NCBI RefSeq assembly: GCF_000003605.2
Contig: NW_003127380.1
Location: 26,917-65,277 of the forward strand
DNA length: 38,361 bases
Direction: 5' to 3'
DNA from: Saccoglossus kowalevskii
Taxonomy: Eukaryota; Hemichordata; Enteropneusta; Harrimaniidae
Shown here one piece after another: positions 33,338-38,361 of this stretch. The notes below the pieces were generated by a model that saw only the letters and a list, made by a program, of their open reading frames with translations, had not been told where the DNA came from and ran no database searches. Numbering within the stretch: the first letter of the stretch is position 1; the number at the start of each line of letters is the position of its first letter. A program made the translations under genes and the position numbers.

Positions 33338-35000
33338 CTCGGTGTTATTCAGAGTATTTGAATATTCAAATATATCACAATGTATTTTTGTATTATGTCA
33401 AAACGTCCTAAAATCAAGAATTCCAAATTTTCGAACTATAAATAAAATATTATGAGATATTTTTTCTCACAAAATGTCGTCTGCGCAAATAATTATAGAA
33501 GTGTGTACGAACTACAGTCGCTCTCTCACTCAACACCTAAGATAATAGTTAAAACGTTCTCGTATTCAAAAAAATTAAGAACTGAACTAATAGGGTGAAA
33601 CAAATAAAGAAAGAACTAGTGTAGTTGTGTTGTTGTGTTGTGTACATCGGGAAAAAAACAAACTTTAATATATTCCTTTGTCAAATATTTAACATAAACC
33701 AACGAAATATTGGCTCATATTATTGTTAACAATTTCAATTGAGGAAACACCGATAGATCATTATAAAACAACTATCCATGATTTGAAGTTAATTTGCATT
33801 GTGCAGTCAGAATCATTCATAATAATAGGTATGCTATATAGTTTCTAACATTTACCGACGATCTGTCTCTGTCGAATTAAGTACATACATCTACCATTCA
33901 ATATATAGTTACCAAGTTGTAATCTCAGTCGTGTTCATATGACGATACTATAGAGAACACTCTGACAACAGATAGACAGATGATGTACGTGTAGACATCT
34001 TGGATGTTTTTTTCATTGATGAGTAGACCCCAATAAGGTTCTTCATTCCGTTGAAACATCGTGACAAGCACGTTTTTATTATTAAATTGTTCGTTAAAAT
34101 TATCAATGTCCATGCATACTTTGACTTATCTATACTGAACTCTTCACTGTGAGCATGCAATGTCAGCATGGGAAAACAACTCAATACATTCGAGAAAATG
34201 TTCTACGCACAATATATCGTATCGTATTCCATGCGGAGTTAATCGTGATGAGATCAGCCTATGAGATCCGCTTTAAATCTTGATATACGATCGGCTGTTG
34301 GTAACACGACACACGCTATATAAACTGACAATGTCATCGAAAACATTTGACTACAAGCGAAACATATCCATGAAGTTTGTGAGTTACATTACTACACATG
34401 CGTCAATCGTTCCATCCACGATCTTAACTCCGTGCTCAAATTACATACTTGCCAGCGAAGGTAAACTTTCTCGATCTAAATTTGAGGCGTGAGTTCAATA
34501 ATCAGTAATAACCATAGAACTTGTTTGAACATCCTGTAATAATTTGTAAACTGACATCGACCGTTTAGTGATTAGTCACCATGTTATGTTATTGTCTGTT
34601 TTCAATCCAAACTTGTAAATTGCGCGTCCTTTACTTTAAATGTAATTTCAAAGTATATTGAATGAATTTTCACGGATATATTTTACATGACCTCTTTATT
34701 TGGGTTAGCTAACGTTATTAACAGAACATTTCTCACAAAAATACTTGAAATATGTAGCATCGTTGTGATTTTTCACTGTCATCAACGAACTGAATCAAAC
34801 AAGAGATAATTATGACCCTAATATGACTGATCACGGCCTGCAGCATGTGCGTATGCATCGTCACGGTCATATATCATAAGGTTCTTATAAATAGGAATAT
34901 AACTGACGATATATAAACCAATGCATTATGTGGACAGTTGTCGCATTTAATGGACTGTGATCAATCTCGAAAATTATTTTTGTACTTGCCACACCAATAA
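33338..35000. other. Intergenic stretch, no gene seen
   Basis: AT-rich. The plus frame at 34280-34492 contains a frame from ATG 34332 that ends at GAAG|GTAAAC, a possible donor, but no phase-compatible partner exon was found. Overlapping minus frames at 33925-34184 have no domain. Confidence 0.4.
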
Positions 35001-35181
35001 TTTCAAATAATCATTATTATCTGAGAGGTGTTAGTTTCGTTTATCATATCCCCAGCAAATAGCCGGTGATGCATTCTAATTTATACTCAACTCTATTCAA
35101 ATTTTTATCTCGATATTTAGTATTAGGTATTTATTTGTGAACAGCTAATAGTTTATGTATGTGCACACATCGGTCGATATT
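35001..35181 (+). repeat. Duplicated block A, copy 1
   Basis: Shares gagaggtgtt, catatccccagcaaat, gcattctaatttatact, actctattcaaattttta, cctcgatatttagtatt (with one change) and atagtttatgtat with 35421-35588. The offset is about 420 bases. Confidence 0.85.
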
Positions 35182-35188
35182 CTAATTA

Positions 35189-35415
35189 TAATCGTCATTA
35201 TACACTCCGCCACGATCTGTCGTCACGTGGCAACATCGGTGTCGTATCATATAGTTAAGTAAAGTTACAAGTGCATTATATATAAATGTATAATATATAT
35301 ATATTTGTCATGACTGCTGGATTTGGTTGAAATAATCTCGCTTCCTACGTCGTTGATTTCTTTTTCTGATACTAAAAATCACCACAGCACAAGACACTCC
35401 TTCAAATACAATTAC
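35189..35415 (+). repeat. Duplicated block B, copy 1
   Basis: Matches 37098-37319 over about 220 bases with few differences, including cgccacgatctgtc, acatcggtgtcgtatcat, gttgaaataatctcgcttcc and tacgtcgttgatttcttttt. It contains an E-box CACGTG in tcacgtgg. It lies between the two A copies. Confidence 0.9.
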
Positions 35416-35420
35416 GTCAT

Positions 35421-35588
35421 TTCGAATAATCAATATTTTCCGAGAGGTGTTTGTCATATCCCCAGCAAATGGCGGGTGGTGCATTCTAATTTATACTGAA
35501 CTCTATTCAAATTTTTACCTCGATATTTAGTATTTAGTTATTTTTTTTTTGTGAACAGCAAATAGTTTATGTATCGGTTGATATTCAA
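35421..35588 (+). repeat. Duplicated block A, copy 2
   Basis: Partner of 35001-35181, with an expanded T run (about 10 T) where copy 1 has ttattt, and lacking the gtgcacac segment before atcgg. Confidence 0.85.
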
Positions 35589-36478
35589 ATTGTGAGATTG
35601 TACTTTTTATGATTTTGATACGAATTATGTTACGATGTGCATCAAAACTATTAATTAGGTGCATACATGTTTTACATTCGCATTGTGAAGTGTAATGTTG
35701 TATGGAATGTATACGACATTAACTCTGAGAAATATATGCATTTATAATGGAACCAGCAACGCGAAATATACACCGATTCTAAAGAAAGACATTTGAGTAT
35801 CGATTTGTCATCCTGCTCTATTAATTGAGTAAAATTACTGAACCGACTCAGAGATTCATTTTCACAATATATATATATATATATACGCACATATACATGC
35901 CTGATCAGAACAAATTGAGACCGGGCTAGTAGCGCACAGGGGAGCACGGGTAATTTGCACGTTAATATTTGATAGATATCAGTCGGTTATATTGTATATT
36001 CTCTCGGTATGAATCGCAGTGCGTTGCTACTTCCTATCGCCATATTGTCACTACCATGCGTCAATTGACCCCTGGCCCTAATCATATAGCCAAACACAGA
36101 TCACAAAAGAGTAACTATTTGATATTCGACGTTCATGAATAATACATTAAGTTTAAACACCTCGTGTACTATCAGGGGATTGCCTTTTTACTCTACACGT
36201 GGATAGCATCGTCAAGTCACTGGACTGCCGAATATCTCTGTGAGCCGCACAGTATAGGCCGAGTAGCGACTGCGCAGACATATTATCAAATTTAGAACTT
36301 TATTTATTTTAAAATAAAACGACATCGTACCTAAATTGTATTTCTATACAATGAAAGCTATCATAAGATTAAGTGACGGTTCTCCACATAATTCTAATTA
36401 TCTTAAAATAAACTCTGGTAACAATATTTGAGAACAACATACCTTCAAAATTGTATTCGCACTTTGTATTATTTGCAG
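35589..36478. other. Intergenic stretch, no gene seen
   Basis: Contains an AT dinucleotide run near 35868-35884. The minus frame at 35947-35672 runs through that run and has no domain. Confidence 0.5.
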
Positions 36479-36707
36479 AACACTTCCTAACGATGTGGCC
36501 ACCAGGATAAATGACAAAATTAGTTTGTCAACAAATTATGGATTATTGGAATATCAAACTTATCGTACAGTTAACGTAAACAGGATCGAGTTGTCCAACT
36601 ACCAAATCAAACGTAATTTCCCTTGTGGTATTCACTATTTATTCGAGTGCGCCCAATTTAATGGTTGCATGGTATACCTTATTTTAAGTGGCTTTGATTT
36701 GATTTGA
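36479..36707 (+). CDS. Candidate terminal exon, unknown protein
   Basis: A good acceptor (ctttgtattatttgcag) ends at 36478. Entering with one base (an intron leaving two bases upstream), the frame stays open for 75 codons to TGA at 36705: TLPNDVATRINDKISLSTNY at the start and CGIHYLFECAQFNGCMVYL near the end. The composition is protein-like, with three Cys in the last third, but no family is recognised and no upstream exon was found on this strand. It may be a chance open frame. Confidence 0.25.
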
Positions 36708-37097
36708 TTCAGCTACTGGATAAAACCAAATACCCTGCCTATGCATACATGGCTAAGTAAGATCACACAAAATGGTGATGCAACTCATATCGCTCGTTAT
36801 TTAGCACGCGAGAAAATCCGTATGTTGACCTGAAAATCCGTATGTGAGTCTTGATCCTAAACAGCTTTCTCTAGAGTCTGAATGTTGACTGACTAATCAC
36901 ACATTCGTGCAGGGTGAACAGCTTCAGGGAAATCAAGAAGACTTGAGCTCTGTAGATACAAGCTTTTTAAATTCGATTTTCGTTTATTTGCGCTTCTATA
37001 TATACCTGTCATGTACCGAGGCGTGCAGTGTTGTTTTAGGCGATCCAGTAATCGAAACACGAGACGACTAGTTTATCATCAGTATTCATAACATCAG
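36708..37097. other. Intergenic stretch, no gene seen
   Basis: No domain-bearing frame. The short direct duplication gaaaatccgtatgt occurs at about 36812 and 36831. Confidence 0.5.
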
Positions 37098-37319
37098 AAT
37101 CATCATTATACATTCCGCCACGATCTGTCATCACGTGGTCACATCGGTGTCGTATCATAGTTAAGTAAAGTGACAAGTGCATTGGATATACAAGTATAAT
37201 ATATATTGATCATGACTCCTGAATTCGGTTGAAATAATCTCGCTTCCTACGTCGTTGATTTCTTTTTCTGATACTAAAAATCAGCGCGGCACACGGCACT
37301 CTCTCAAATACAATTACAT
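37098..37319 (+). repeat. Duplicated block B, copy 2
   Basis: Partner of 35189-35415. The similarity starts at catcattatac and ends at caaatacaattac in both. Neither flank carries block A, so this copy was made separately from the A-B-A tandem duplication. The E-box CACGTG is kept. Confidence 0.9.
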
Positions 37320-37913
37320 ACCAAGCATAATTAAATTACGGTATTATATTTGCTGAAATATCTCTTATTGAGCGCTTATTGCGGGCGTCGCAACATATTT
37401 GCAACGCTTGGCATAAATTATCGGTTTTACACCTCGGGGGTTCTGTGTTCCTTCAATGATCTGTACATCATTTGTAATGTGTTGTCTGTCTCATTTGATA
37501 ATAGTTGTTACGTGTTCTTGAACTTGTACTTCACCTAGGCGACTTTCTTTCAAGGTTGGGTATGCTATTGTCACTTCATTACGTCAGCTGAGAGCCTTCT
37601 TATGTGTCATATAATCGGTGTGATATACATGATTACAGGCCAACGAAAACACAATAATTCTAATCGATGGAAGTGGCACATAAATCACAAATCAAATAAA
37701 AAGAGTTTTAGCGAATCAACGATTGTTATTTTTTGTCACGATTAGCAATATTAAGTGGGATAAAATGCTTGACCTTAATAAATTGTATGAGACAGTAATT
37801 TATATACAAACATATTGTTTATAATCAGACAAGCGGTAGCCAGGTTGTACTATTTTATTCTAACAGTACTTTGCGATTAGGTCGTTTGGCTTCCGACTAT
37901 ATAGCAACGTAAC
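37320..37913. other. Intergenic stretch before the right array, no gene seen
   Basis: The plus frame at 37350-37538 begins at a TTG and shows no domain. No other structure was recognised. Confidence 0.5.
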
Positions 37914-38361
37914 CAGTCATATTATGTGCCAGTCAGTTATACAATCCAGTATGTGTCAGTCAGTTATACAATCCAGTATGTGTCAGTCCGTTATACAATC
38001 CAGTATCAGTCAGTCAGTTATACAATCCAGTATGTGTCAGTCAGTTATATAATCCAGTATGTGTCAGTCTGTTATAAAATCCAGTACGTGTCAGTCTGTT
38101 ATAAAATCCAGTACGTGTCAGTCAGTTATACAATCCAGAATGTGTCAGTCTGTTATACAATCCAGTATGTGCCAGTGAGTTATACAATACAGTATGTGTC
38201 AGTCAGCTATACAACCCAGTATGTGTCAGTCAATTATACAATCCAGTATGTGTCAGTCAGTTATACAATCCAGTATGTGTCAGTGAGATATACAATCCAG
38301 TATGTGTCAGTGAGTTATACAATCCAGTATGTGTCAGTCAGTTATACAATCCAGTATGTGT
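37914..38361. repeat. Minisatellite array, 27-bp unit, 16 units plus a partial
   Basis: Units start cagtcagttatacaatccag and finish tatgtgt. From 37930 to the last base, 16 units follow one another in exact 27-base register with substitutions only, preceded by a degenerate partial at about 37914-37929. The array is cut by the window end. Because 27 is a multiple of 3, one frame encodes a repeating nonapeptide, SQLYNPVCV. It is interrupted by TAA in two adjacent units (around 38064 and 38091) and is then open to the end. Confidence 0.97.

Noticed and set aside
34332-34492. Exon ending GAAG|GTAAAC joined to the candidate exon at 36479
   Set aside because: The phases do not match; joining gives an early stop in the downstream piece.

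Overview
This window looks like animal nuclear DNA, most likely from a marine invertebrate. It is AT-rich and gene-poor, with no operons or dense coding. The one convincing host gene is split by a long GT-AG intron. Microsatellites, minisatellites, palindromic MITE-like elements and a decayed Tx1/L1-type LINE fill much of the rest. I cannot name the species or phylum from what is here. Most short open frames start at non-ATG codons or lack any domain, and I treat them as chance.

Layout. 1-1115: array of a 47-bp unit, cut by the left window edge. 1360-1485: a palindromic MITE-like element. 3980-9384 (minus strand): a two-exon gene for a predicted secreted 111-residue protein with one pair of EF-hands. 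Its second exon (4056-3980) was found by following the splice phase across a 5.07-kb intron. 9.4-17.0 kb: no gene found; it holds an AAT microsatellite, a tRNA-like SINE remnant and three perfect TGACGTCA sites within 204 bp. 17.0-20.8 kb: a TATA-containing promoter candidate, a minus-strand open frame with a second decayed copy nearby, and two palindromic MITEs in opposite orientation. 22.2-28.2 kb: an old, diverged tandem duplication in which three blocks recur in the same order, carrying a third MITE copy and the 5' end of a broken RecQ-like helicase gene. 28.9-31.56 kb: a LINE truncated at its 5' end, carrying reverse transcriptase through the C-terminal region and heavily frameshifted. 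35.0-37.3 kb: partly tandem duplicated non-coding blocks and one candidate exon. 37.91-38.36 kb: array of a 27-bp unit, cut by the right window edge.

There is no sign that the coding pieces form one pathway. The EF-hand gene would act on its own as a secreted calcium binder. The remainder is repeat biology: MITE insertion at TTAA, LINE decay, satellite homogenisation and segmental duplication. The freshest observations are the split EF-hand gene, the three-copy TTAA palindromic MITE family, the duplicated R-Q-P block structure and the indel-free satellite arrays at both edges. All homology statements rest on reading by eye; no database search was run.
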